This document shows positions 1 to 7,794 of a DNA stretch of 64,000 nucleotides, piece after piece (position 1 is the stretch's first letter; each line of letters begins with the position of its first letter). A model generated the notes under the pieces. The model was not told the DNA's origin. It saw only the letters and a list, made by a program, of their open reading frames with translations, and did no database searches. Source of the DNA: Corynebacterium sp. TAE3-ERU16 (lineage in GTDB: Bacteria; Actinomycetota; Actinomycetes; Mycobacteriales; Mycobacteriaceae); NCBI RefSeq assembly GCF_019209935.1, contig NZ_JAHUTN010000003.1, positions 231,483 to 295,482 on the forward strand, read 5' to 3'. The translations under genes and the position numbers were made by a program.

Positions 1-1
1 A

Positions 2-577
2 CTGAAGTGCATCCGCTGCTCGGCCTGCCTCAACGTCTGCCCGGTCTACGAGCGCGCCGGCGGGCACGCCTACGGCTCGACGTACCCGGGGCCGATCGGC
101 GCGATCCTGACCCCGCAGCTCACCGGGATCGACTCCGCGGACGACCCCAACGCCTCCCTGCCCTACGCCTCCTCACTGTGCGGCGCCTGCTACGAGGCCT
201 GCCCGGTGAAGATCGACATTCCGTCCGCGCTGCTGGAACTGCGGCACCAGAAGATCGAGGGGCACAAGCCGAAGATCGAGGGCGTCATCATGGGCGCGAT
301 GGGGCTGGCGTTCGGGAACCGACGCATCTGGAACGCCGCCACACACCTGGTGTTCCTCGGCAGGATCCTCGGCGGCTTCGACGGGCGGATCACCCACCTG
401 CCGAGCTTCCTCGCAGGCTGGACCGACGTGCGCGACACCTGCGTACCACCGAAGAAGTCGTTCCGCCAGTGGTTCGACACCGACGAAGCCCGGGAGCTGC
501 TCGCCGAAGCGCGGCGCACCGGTATCCCCGGCTCTGAGAACGCCGCCTCCGGCGACGAGAACGGGAAGGAGAACTGA
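2..577 (+). CDS. lutB: LutB, lactate-utilisation iron-sulfur protein (C-terminal part, gene starts before the window)
   Basis: Only the last 191 codons are present; the reading frame is open from base 2. Two cysteine clusters are visible at once, [12 protein letters not shown] and, about 50 residues later, [12 protein letters not shown], the paired 4Fe-4S ferredoxin-type motifs of LutB/YkgF. The family forms the LutABC complex that oxidises L-lactate to pyruvate in the cytoplasm. The tail after the clusters (helical, ending in a short acidic stretch) has normal length. The TGA overlaps the ATG of the next gene (TGATG), so translation of lutC is probably coupled. LutA and the promoter lie outside the window. 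The family call is firm; lactate as substrate is inferred from family and neighbour. Confidence 0.88.
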   Translation: MKCIRCSACLNVCPVYERAGGHAYGSTYPGPIGAILTPQLTGIDSADDPNASLPYASSLCGACYEACPVKIDIPSALLELRHQKIEGHKPKIEGVIMGAMGLAFGNRRIWNAATHLVFLGRILGGFDGRITHLPSFLAGWTDVRDTCVPPKKSFRQWFDTDEARELLAEARRTGIPGSENAASGDENGKEN

Positions 578-1248
578 TGGCCACCGACACCCGCGGCGCG
601 CTGGATCACTCGACGAATGCCGCCGCGAAGAAGGAGATCCTGAATCGGATCAGGAACGCCCACAAGCTCGCGAACACCGCACCCGGCCCGGTGGAGGTCC
701 CGCGCGAATACAACTTCGAGCCCGACATGGACTGGCCCGAGCTCAAGGAGATCCTGATCGACCGTCTCCTGGACTACAAGGCGATCGTCGAGGAGACCAC
801 GGCGGACAAGATCGGCGACACGGTCACCTCGATACTGAAGGACCGGGAGGCCCGCACGGTCCGGTACGCCGAAGGACTCGACGCGGAACTGTTCTCCGGC
901 TTCGACGGCGACGCCGGACCGGATGACTGGGACACAGATCCGCGCCTGCTCAACGACGTCGACGTCGTCGTCACCGACAGCAGGGTCACCTCGGCGCAGA
1001 CCGGAACGATCTGCCTCGAGACCGGCCCCGACTGCGGTCGACGCGCCCTGACGCTCGTTCCGGACTGCCACATCTGCATCGTGCGCCGCGACAGTGTCGT
1101 CTACGGGATTCCCGCGATGATCGAGCGCCTCGACCGCCGCCAGCCGATCACGATGATCTCCGGCCCGTCGGCGACCTCGGACATCGAGCTCAGCCGTGTC
1201 GAGGGCGTTCACGGTCCCCGCACGCTGATCGTCGTGATCGTCGACTGA
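577..1248 (+). CDS. lutC: LutC, lactate-utilisation protein C (LUD domain)
   Basis: A 223-aa protein of the LUD (DUF162) family, the usual length of LutC/YkgG. The N-terminal half is helical and charged; the C-terminal half holds the Rossmann-like LUD core, with the [18 protein letters not shown] and [14 protein letters not shown] segments and a [20 protein letters not shown] segment typical of the family near the C-terminus. Its ATG overlaps the lutB stop codon, and a strong hairpin lies 25 bp after its stop, so it closes the lut operon. It should act with LutA and LutB in lactate oxidation to pyruvate. No catalytic residues are established well enough for this subunit to be pointed out. Confidence 0.9.
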   Translation: MATDTRGALDHSTNAAAKKEILNRIRNAHKLANTAPGPVEVPREYNFEPDMDWPELKEILIDRLLDYKAIVEETTADKIGDTVTSILKDREARTVRYAEGLDAELFSGFDGDAGPDDWDTDPRLLNDVDVVVTDSRVTSAQTGTICLETGPDCGRRALTLVPDCHICIVRRDSVVYGIPAMIERLDRRQPITMISGPSATSDIELSRVEGVHGPRTLIVVIVD

Positions 1249-1273
1249 GCGTTCGACCGGAACTGCGGTGATC

Positions 1274-1308
1274 GGACACCGGGTGCCCCGTCGGGGCACC
1301 CGGTGTCC
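1274..1308 (+). terminator. Hairpin after lutC
   Basis: Perfect 17-bp inverted repeat (GGACACCGGGTGCCCCG and its complement) around a single T, 25 bp after the lutC stop. There is no long U-run after it, which is common for high-GC actinobacterial terminators. Likely end of the lut operon. Confidence 0.6.
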
Positions 1309-1688
1309 GTCATTCTCCGCAGGTACCTCCCCGTCACGTCTGAGTCCGGTGAACCGGAACGTACCTCTTCCTTCGGGGGACTCGACCGGGAGACGCCGCA
1401 CCACCCGGTTCACGGGTACGAACCCCTCTGCCGGAACCCCGGGCACGGGGGATGTTCCCGTGTGGTGCGTGCAGATTCCGGCGGTGGGCACCGGGTCATC
1501 TCCTCCGCCCGGGGTCCGGGGCGACCGCTTCCGTGGCAGGGTGTGCCGTGCCCGTCCTCCTCCGCTGCGGCGCCGGTACCGGTGGATGGAGGAGCATTTG
1601 GTGACCGACCCCCTCCTGGTGCTAGAGTTATTCTCGTTGCGCAGTCACCGGGACCGGTTCACCGTCCCGACGTGAACGGCGTTGACAC
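1309..1688. other. Intergenic region between lutC and tRNA-Arg
   Basis: No convincing gene. The only signal noted is a possible promoter for the tRNA: TTGGTG at 1598-1603 and TAGAGT at 1623-1628 with a 19-bp spacer, which would start transcription about 55 bp before the tRNA. The spacer is long, so this is weak. Confidence 0.4.
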
Positions 1689-1764
1689 GCCTCCGTAGCT
1701 CAGGGGATAGAGCATTGGTTTCCGGTACCAAAGGTCGCACGTTCGATTCGTGTCGGGGGCACCA
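1689..1764 (+). tRNA. tRNA-Arg (anticodon CCG), CCA encoded
   Basis: Full cloverleaf. The acceptor stem GCCTCCG pairs with CGGGGGC; the D-arm region is GCTCAGGGGATAGAGC; the anticodon stem TTGGT/ACCAA encloses loop TTCCGGT, giving anticodon CCG (reads codon CGG); the T-arm carries GTTCGATTC. The discriminator A and CCA end are encoded. No integrated element was seen next to it. A long hairpin begins 6 bp downstream. Confidence 0.95.
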
Positions 1765-1769
1765 CCGAA

Positions 1770-1810
1770 GTGAGGGAGCTCCACCGCCGACGGCGGTGGA
1801 GCTCCCTCAC
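1770..1810 (+). terminator. Long perfect hairpin after tRNA-Arg
   Basis: Perfect 20-bp inverted repeat around one A (left arm GTGAGGGAGCTCCACCGCCG), followed by TGTTTGTCC. Most likely the tRNA transcript terminator. It is symmetric, so it could also stop transcription from the minus side. Confidence 0.65.
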
Positions 1811-1971
1811 TGTTTGTCCGGCCATAGTCCGGCCGCTCTCCCGGCCACTCCGGGGTCCGGACCGGGAGATCGCCTCTCCGCACCGGAGACACTCCGCGGA
1901 GTACCCGGATCCGGTCCACGGGAGGCGACCGATCACCGTCCGTGGACCCGTCATACGGACAACACCCGGAT

Positions 1972-2214
1972 TCAGGCGTCCTGACCGGGCATGATGAACC
2001 ACATGACGAAGTAGAACAGCATCTGGGGGCCGGGGAGCAGGAACGACGCCACGAACAGGATGCGCAGCAGGGTGCTGTTGATGCCGTAGGTCTCCCCTAT
2101 TCCACCGAGGACTCCGGCAACCAGTTTGTCGGTCGCACTACGACGCAGTTTCCGCTGGAGGAGTGGAGCATCGGCCTCGTTGTGTCGGTCATTGCCGGGG
2201 TTCTCGTATTCCAT
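1972..2214 (-). CDS. PspC-domain small membrane protein
   Basis: An 80-aa protein. The N-terminal 25 residues are polar and charged, followed by the PspC signature: KLRRSATDKLVAGVLGGIGE, then YGINSTLLRILFVAS and a hydrophobic stretch LPGPQMLFYFVMWFIMP. PspC proteins are inner-membrane proteins linked to envelope-stress sensing; in actinobacteria they are usually standalone or fused to kinases. The start ATG at 2214 keeps a short N-terminus before the domain. The gene upstream on the same strand is not PspA, so there is no classical psp operon here. Function beyond the domain is unknown. Confidence 0.85.
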   Translation of the reverse strand: MEYENPGNDRHNEADAPLLQRKLRRSATDKLVAGVLGGIGETYGINSTLLRILFVASFLLPGPQMLFYFVMWFIMPGQDA

Positions 2215-2402
2215 GGGTCACGCCTTTCTCTCCTGCCGGGGACGGGCTGGTCGGTTATCTCCCCTACACGTCCAATTCTCCGGACTTCGGGCGTGACCGG
2301 CATCAGGGATCTCCCCGATCTTCCCCCGATCTTCGCCGGGGACATCTCCGCGGTGGACCCGGGGGATGGCCAGGTACCCGGCGGGCGTCCGGAAGGCTCC
2401 GG

Positions 2403-2936
2403 TCACGCGGGTTCGCCGTCGGCGGCGGGAAAAGCGTGCCGCTCGGGGTCGAATCCCTTCGCCCCCGGAACATCGTCGACCGCGAGCACGGTCTCGAGCA
2501 GCCGGGTCAGGTGGGGTATGTCTGCGGGGTCCAGGTCGTCGAAGATGAGTCGCCGGACCGATTCGACGTGCTCGGGTACCGCGGCGACGAGCCGTTCGTT
2601 TCCCTCCGGGGTGATCTCCACGACCACTCCCCGCGCGTCGCCCGGGCACCGCGTCTTGGTCACTAGGCCGCGCCGCTGCATCCGGGTGATCTGGTGGGAC
2701 GCCCGTGACCTGTCCCAGTCGAGGTCGACGCAGAGATCCCGGAGCCGCATCCGGTGCCCGGGGTTCTCGGAGAGACTGACGAGGACCGCGAACTCGGACG
2801 TCGACAGACCGTGATCGGTGACCAGTGTCTCCTCTATGCACCTGCTCACCTTGCGCACCGTGGCGAGGAGCAGGCGCCAGAACGCCTGCTCCTCCTGCGA
2901 GAGCCAGCGTGGCGCCGAGTGGGGATCCCTATTCAT
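2403..2936 (-). CDS. MarR-family transcriptional regulator
   Basis: A 177-aa protein with the winged-helix arrangement of MarR: an N-terminal helix (SQEEQAFWRLLLATVRKVSR), helix-turn-helix DLDWDRSRASHQITRMQRRG, and the wing with TKTRCPGDARGVVVEITPEG, whose D-x-R is the family hallmark. The start at 2936 (MNRDPHSAPRW) removes a low-complexity upstream extension of the open frame and gives normal family length. Such proteins usually repress adjacent genes and respond to small phenolic ligands; the target here is not evident. It is encoded on the same strand as the PspC gene and the SbcC-like operon, with gaps of about 190-210 bp to each. Confidence 0.85.
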   Translation of the reverse strand: MNRDPHSAPRWLSQEEQAFWRLLLATVRKVSRCIEETLVTDHGLSTSEFAVLVSLSENPGHRMRLRDLCVDLDWDRSRASHQITRMQRRGLVTKTRCPGDARGVVVEITPEGNERLVAAVPEHVESVRRLIFDDLDPADIPHLTRLLETVLAVDDVPGAKGFDPERHAFPAADGEPA

Positions 2937-3147
2937 ACGATCACTGTATCGGGCGTCACGCCAGGTTCGAAATCCCGGAAAGGCACGGTACGGCGGTGAC
3001 GGCGCGGCCGCCGGGTGGGGTACGCGCTGGTACACGCTCGGATCCGGATACGGGAGAGGCAACCTGCCCGCCCCCATTCAACCCCGTCGAGGGATTCGCG
3101 GTACGCGGCGCAACCCCCGCACGGTACCGCCGGAACTCGCACCACGG

Positions 3148-5778
3148 TCATCCCCGCAGCTGCGACATGGTCAGGTGTCTGCGCCCGGGGACGTGGTCGT
3201 ACCGGGCCGGCACGCAGGTGAGGACGAACACCTGCCCCTCCTTTCCGGCGTCCGCGAGAACCGCCGCCATGCGACGGAGGCGCCCGCTGTCCGTGCTCCC
3301 CAGCGCATCGTCGATGAAGACGGGAACCCCGTCATCCTGTCCGACGAGTTCGGCGATGGCCAGTCGGACGAGAATCCCGATCTGTTCCCGTGCACCACCC
3401 GACAGAGAGTCGACCTCGACGGTCGCCTGTCCGAGGGTGCGGTCCGCGACCGCGAGATCCTCCGTCAACCCGAAGCTCACGTCGGGACCGAACACGGTCG
3501 TCGCCATCGTTGTGAGTCGTCGGGCGAACGGCTCCGCGTACCGGCGGCGCGCCTCGGCCCGGTGCCGGAGAAGCACCTCCCGCAGTCTCCCGGCGGCCTC
3601 CGCACGGCGGAGGGTCGAGGACAGGGTCTCGCGGGCCCGGCGTTCAGCGGACGTCGCCTTCTCCAGGCGCTCTTCCGCGCCCGTGGCCTGCTCGATCCGC
3701 CCCCGGTTCTCCGCGACCGCGTGTTCCGCCCGCCGGATCGTCTCGTCGATCGACTGCACCTGCGCTTCCGCACCCCGGAGCAGTTTCTCGACGAGCCCTG
3801 GATTCACCTGCTGCAGCTCCGACTCCGCGGCCGCGAGCTCACCGGCGGCCGCATCCTTCGCCTCCGTCTGCTTCCCGATGAGCTCCTCCAGCTCCTCTTC
3901 AGTCGGTTCCGGTGCTCCCGGGGTGACTCCGCCCAGGGCCTCCTCCGCTCGGGTGAGCCCGGCGCGTGAGGACTCGATCCTCGCGTCGTGGACGGCCAGG
4001 GCCCCCTTCGCCCGTCGTTCCGATTGAGCGGACAACCGGGTCCGGATCAGTGCGACGCGGTTCTCCACCTCCAGTCTGGAGGCCTTCGCCGCCTCGAGCA
4101 GGTCCTCCGCTTCTCTGATATCGGGTTGCTCTGCCCCGGTCCGGTCCCCGGGATCGCCGAGTGCGGCCAACTCGTGTCTCATCTCTTGCTCGTCCCTGCC
4201 CGCGAGAGTGGCCTGCCGTTCCCTGCGGAGGGTCTCGAGCTCCCGTTGCCGGGCCTGGTGCGTCGCGAGCCGCTTCCTGGCCGTGTCGACATCCGGGCAC
4301 TCCAGCCCCCGGAGGATATCCGCGAGTGATTGTTCCGCCGAGCTGACGTCCGCGTTGGCGCCCTCGATTCCGGCACCCGGAGTGATGACCGCCGTCACCC
4401 CCGATGCGGTGAACGTCATCGTCTCGGTCACATCGTAGGAGCGCCCGTCACCGTCCAGGGTGACGGTGTCACCGTCAACGGTGACGGGGGTCGGTTGCTC
4501 CGCGGTGAGGCAGAGTTCGGCGGACGCCGAGTCCCTCCTGCCGCGGGCGAGCCTGAGCTCGAGTTCCGCGCCCTCCGCGGCGGTGACCTCATCTTCGGTG
4601 ACCACGTTCTCCGCCAACTGCGCCCGAAGCGCCGACATGCGCCCGTCGAAGACATCCAGTTCCTGGAGGACACCCTCCAGCTCCGTTCGCCGTAGCGCGG
4701 CACGCGCCTCCCTGTGCCGGCGCTCACCGGCGCCCACCACCGCCGTGGTTTCCTCGAGTTCCTCCTCGGCTCTCCGGAGTTCCGCCCGCAGCCCGTCGAT
4801 CCGGTCCTGCTCCCGCTCAGCGGCCTCCGCGAGTTCCGTGCGCGCACCGGTGAGGGCGGCGAGCTCCTCCTTCATGGTGACCACCTGGGACCTGAGTTCC
4901 TTCCGGCGACGCAGATTGGCCAGCGACGCCTCGAGGGTCGCCGAAGCCGCGGTGAGGGAGTTCTCCGCCGCCTTCACCCGGGTTCCCGCCCGTTCTGCCC
5001 GCTCCGCGGCTTCACGGAGTTCCGCGCGTTCCTTCACGGCGTCGGGACGACGCCCCCTGGCCGCCGCTTCCTCCTCCGAATGGCGCCGGACCTCCTCCAC
5101 GTAGCGGGCCAGCCTGTCGACGTCCCCGGTGGCGTCCTCGAGCTCCTCGGCGGCGGCGTCCGCGGCGTTACGTGCGGCCCTGAGTTCCCCCGTCTCCGTC
5201 CCACGGGCGGTGGTGTAGTAGCGCTCGTACTCCTGCTCCACCCGGCGCAGGAGCTGTTCCCCCTCCCCCGCCGAGTCGACGTCGGATCCCGATTCGCCGG
5301 GGCCGCCGAGTGCCCTGGCGAGCGACGGAACACCGGCTGTCGAGACAGCGGCATCCAGTTCGCCCTGCCTGACGAAGAGCACGTCCATGAGGGCGGTGTC
5401 GAGGTGCTCATCGAGGATCGCGCTCAATCGGTCCTCGGCCTCCCGTCCGGTCAGATTCTCCGGCCGGGGTTTCCGCACGGTGAGCACGGCGGACTTCTGA
5501 CGGAGGTAGGTTTTGGTGACCGTGAACGAATAGGGTCCGACCGTCGCGGTGAGTTCGATGCGGGGGGCGACGTCCTCCCCGACGGGCTGCAGGGACCGGA
5601 TCTCCCGGCGGTTGCTGGAGTGCGGGACGGTGAGTACCGTCCGCACGGACTCGAGAATGGTCGACTTCCCCTGCTCGTTGTCACCGCTGATGACGATGAG
5701 TCCGGTCTCGGGGAGATCGCTGAGCTCCAGATGGCCGATCCCGCGGACGTTGTCGATGATGATCGAGTTGATACGCAT
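3148..5778 (-). CDS. SbcC-like SMC/Rad50-type ATPase without zinc hook
   Basis: An 876-aa protein with an ABC-type ATPase split by long coiled coils. Walker A is GDNEQGKST (residues 32-40), the ABC signature is SLSGGAREQ (about 790-800) and Walker B is VPVFIDDALGSTDSGR (about 818-833). Between them lie Ala/Glu/Arg-rich coiled coils. At the hinge position there is no CxxC zinc hook; instead residues of about 430-470 read as a short beta-rich segment (TPVTVDGDTVTLDGDG, then TMTFTASGVTAVITPG). Length and partner match the mycobacterial Rv1277/Rv1278 pair as I remember it, rather than classical SbcC. The gene starts one base after the stop of the phosphoesterase, so the two are co-translated and should form a DNA-end-processing nuclease complex. 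That role is inferred. Confidence 0.85.
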   Translation of the reverse strand: MRINSIIIDNVRGIGHLELSDLPETGLIVISGDNEQGKSTILESVRTVLTVPHSSNRREIRSLQPVGEDVAPRIELTATVGPYSFTVTKTYLRQKSAVLTVRKPRPENLTGREAEDRLSAILDEHLDTALMDVLFVRQGELDAAVSTAGVPSLARALGGPGESGSDVDSAGEGEQLLRRVEQEYERYYTTARGTETGELRAARNAADAAAEELEDATGDVDRLARYVEEVRRHSEEEAAARGRRPDAVKERAELREAAERAERAGTRVKAAENSLTAASATLEASLANLRRRKELRSQVVTMKEELAALTGARTELAEAAEREQDRIDGLRAELRRAEEELEETTAVVGAGERRHREARAALRRTELEGVLQELDVFDGRMSALRAQLAENVVTEDEVTAAEGAELELRLARGRRDSASAELCLTAEQPTPVTVDGDTVTLDGDGRSYDVTETMTFTASGVTAVITPGAGIEGANADVSSAEQSLADILRGLECPDVDTARKRLATHQARQRELETLRRERQATLAGRDEQEMRHELAALGDPGDRTGAEQPDIREAEDLLEAAKASRLEVENRVALIRTRLSAQSERRAKGALAVHDARIESSRAGLTRAEEALGGVTPGAPEPTEEELEELIGKQTEAKDAAAGELAAAESELQQVNPGLVEKLLRGAEAQVQSIDETIRRAEHAVAENRGRIEQATGAEERLEKATSAERRARETLSSTLRRAEAAGRLREVLLRHRAEARRRYAEPFARRLTTMATTVFGPDVSFGLTEDLAVADRTLGQATVEVDSLSGGAREQIGILVRLAIAELVGQDDGVPVFIDDALGSTDSGRLRRMAAVLADAGKEGQVFVLTCVPARYDHVPGRRHLTMSQLRG

Positions 5779-5779
5779 G

Positions 5780-6955
5780 TCAGTTCCCCTTCTCTGCGAA
5801 TCGGTGGAACAGCCGGAGTGCGTCTCTGGCGACCGGGTCGGCGGGCCTGGTGTCGGTTCCGAGAGCGGCGTCGAGCAGTTCGTTCCACGCGCCGGCGGCG
5901 TAGCCGGACAGCTGGAGCTCCCGGAGTTCCGCGTCCCCCGGCACCACCGTGAGGTCCATCAGGCGGGGGCGCTCCCGCAGAGAGGCGAACCGGGGCTGCA
6001 GGCGCGAGAGCCCGGTTTCGAGCCGCTGCCACGTGGTCAGGTCGACGGAACCGCGCAACGCGTACTTGACCACGGTCCGGGCCTTCTCCGGGTAGGAGTC
6101 GAGCCGGGCGAGGAACGCCGTCACATCCTCGTCGGAGTTGATCTCCGCGCCGATCGCCTCGAAGGTCCAGGTACCGGTATCCACCTGCTCGACCGTGACG
6201 GCCGCCGGGGATTCCGGTTCGTCGTCATCGACGGTCACGGTGACCACGAGCGCGGTGCCCGAGTTGTCCTCCCCACCCCCACCGGAATCGAGATCGTGGT
6301 AGTCGGTGACCTCCGGGGCGCCGGAGAACCAGATTCTCCCCGTCCCTCCGACCGGTTGGGCCGAGTGTGTGTCCCCGAGGGCGACGTAATCGACCACCCG
6401 TCGGGACACCGCGTCCTCCAGGGTCCCGAGATCCAGCAGCCCCGGAGTCGGCTCCCCTCCCCGGTGCAGCACCTGCCCGTGTGCGGCCAGGATGCGTATC
6501 CCGGGTGTGGGGTCCAGATCGTCGAGTGCCCGTGCGGCGAGATCCTCGCTCGCGTACCGGGCGGTGAGCGGTGCGCCGACCAGTTCGACCCCGGGCGCGA
6601 CCTCGACCGGTGTGTCGTCGGCCAGAACATTCACACCGGGAATCGTGCACGCCCCGTAGAACGGGTTTGCCGCGGTCAACGGATCATGGTTTCCGGGCAG
6701 GAGCCACACCGGTGTCCGCAGCGACGCCAGAGCCTCGAGTGCACGCCCGGTGGTGTGTTCAGCGAGGCTGTTGTGTTCGAAGACGTCCCCGGCGACGAGC
6801 ATGAACGAGCATCCGTGGCTGACCGCCAGGGTGTCCAGGGCCCTGATGGCGTCGATGCGCGCCTGATCGAAACGCGCCTGCGCTTCGGGGGGAAGGAACC
6901 AGCGTTCCATTCCGAGCTGCCAGTCGGAGGTGTGGAGGAAGGTGATCGTCGTCAT
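5780..6955 (-). CDS. SbcD/Mre11-like metallophosphoesterase
   Basis: A 391-aa protein with the calcineurin-like phosphoesterase motifs of SbcD/Mre11: FLHTSDWQLG (residues 5-14; D and a Q in place of the more usual H), VAGDVFEHNS, LLPGNHDPL, ILAAHGQ and YVALGDTHS. The metal-binding D, N and H residues of GD, GNHD and the later H motifs are present, so it should be an Mn2+-dependent nuclease. The C-terminal 120 residues would bind the SbcC-like partner. Its ATG overlaps the stop of the SWIM-protein gene (ATGA), and it is followed immediately by the SbcC-like gene, showing a single translationally coupled operon. Cytoplasmic, nucleoid-associated role inferred. Confidence 0.88.
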   Translation of the reverse strand: MTTITFLHTSDWQLGMERWFLPPEAQARFDQARIDAIRALDTLAVSHGCSFMLVAGDVFEHNSLAEHTTGRALEALASLRTPVWLLPGNHDPLTAANPFYGACTIPGVNVLADDTPVEVAPGVELVGAPLTARYASEDLAARALDDLDPTPGIRILAAHGQVLHRGGEPTPGLLDLGTLEDAVSRRVVDYVALGDTHSAQPVGGTGRIWFSGAPEVTDYHDLDSGGGGEDNSGTALVVTVTVDDDEPESPAAVTVEQVDTGTWTFEAIGAEINSDEDVTAFLARLDSYPEKARTVVKYALRGSVDLTTWQRLETGLSRLQPRFASLRERPRLMDLTVVPGDAELRELQLSGYAAGAWNELLDAALGTDTRPADPVARDALRLFHRFAEKGN

Positions 6956-7794
6956 GTGCTGCTCCGGGTTCCGCGGGTGAGGTGATGGTAGAGCTCGGTG
7001 ATGTCGGCGACCCCGGCACGGGCCTCGATTCTGGTGTACGAGGCCGTGAACAACGCGTCAGCCAGCTTCTCGGGGTCGGTGTCGTCGATGAGCGGGGCCA
7101 CCGCCGGATCCGGGAGCGGAGGCAACTGCCCGCCCCGCCAGAACTCCTCCGAACTCACCGCCGCTGTTTCCCCGCGCTCGGCCACCGCTCCGCTCATGCT
7201 CCGCTGCACGGACACCGGGTCAACGCCGCGCAGTGCGTAGAGGAGGTGCGGACCGGCGTCGAACTTCTCCGACGCGATCCGGGCGACCGCCACGGAATGC
7301 TTGCACACCGGGGTCGGGTCCGGGCAGGTGCAGTGGAGGCGCAGCTCCCCGGCATCCGCGCAGAGCAGCACATCGAGAACCTCATCGGGGATGCTCCCGC
7401 GGCGCACGGCATCTATGCCGCGGGGATCCCCGGCCAGCACCCTGATCGCCTCCTGCAGGTCCTCGGCGCTCCTGTACGCGAGTCCAACGGTGACGGTGAA
7501 CGGCTCGTTCTGGCTTCCGGCGACCGTGCCGGTGATGCGGTCCCGGTCGACCACGACCGAGAGCACGTTCCCGTTGTCGGCGTAGGCGCGGCCGCGCTTC
7601 CGTCGCCCCTCCTCGGCCAGCTCGGCGACCCCCTCACCGAGCCTCCGCGTGACGGGACTCACGGGGGTGTTCTTCTTCCGCGAGGTTCCGGGGTGGGGAG
7701 TCTCCGTGACCCGGGTGGTGCGTCCGAAGTTGGCGTAGATGACGTTGTCGGCCCCGGTCACGCGTCCCCTGCGGGGCTTGTCCCTTCGGCTCAT
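6952..7794 (-). CDS. SWIM zinc-finger protein, partner of the SNF2 helicase
   Basis: A 280-aa protein. The SWIM signature is CTCPDPTPVCKH (about residues 155-166, C-x-C-x6-C-x-H), a zinc-binding motif found with SNF2 ATPases and thought to bind DNA or protein. The N-terminus is basic (MSRRDKPRRGRV) and the rest is helical with no known catalytic motif. The ATG at 7794 overlaps the stop of the SNF2 gene by 4 bp, and its own stop overlaps the start of the SbcD-like gene. A longer open frame upstream runs inside the SNF2 gene and is not needed. Adjacent SNF2 and SWIM genes are common in actinobacteria; linkage to an SbcCD-like pair is the notable part. Confidence 0.85.
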   Translation of the reverse strand: MSRRDKPRRGRVTGADNVIYANFGRTTRVTETPHPGTSRKKNTPVSPVTRRLGEGVAELAEEGRRKRGRAYADNGNVLSVVVDRDRITGTVAGSQNEPFTVTVGLAYRSAEDLQEAIRVLAGDPRGIDAVRRGSIPDEVLDVLLCADAGELRLHCTCPDPTPVCKHSVAVARIASEKFDAGPHLLYALRGVDPVSVQRSMSGAVAERGETAAVSSEEFWRGGQLPPLPDPAVAPLIDDTDPEKLADALFTASYTRIEARAGVADITELYHHLTRGTRSST

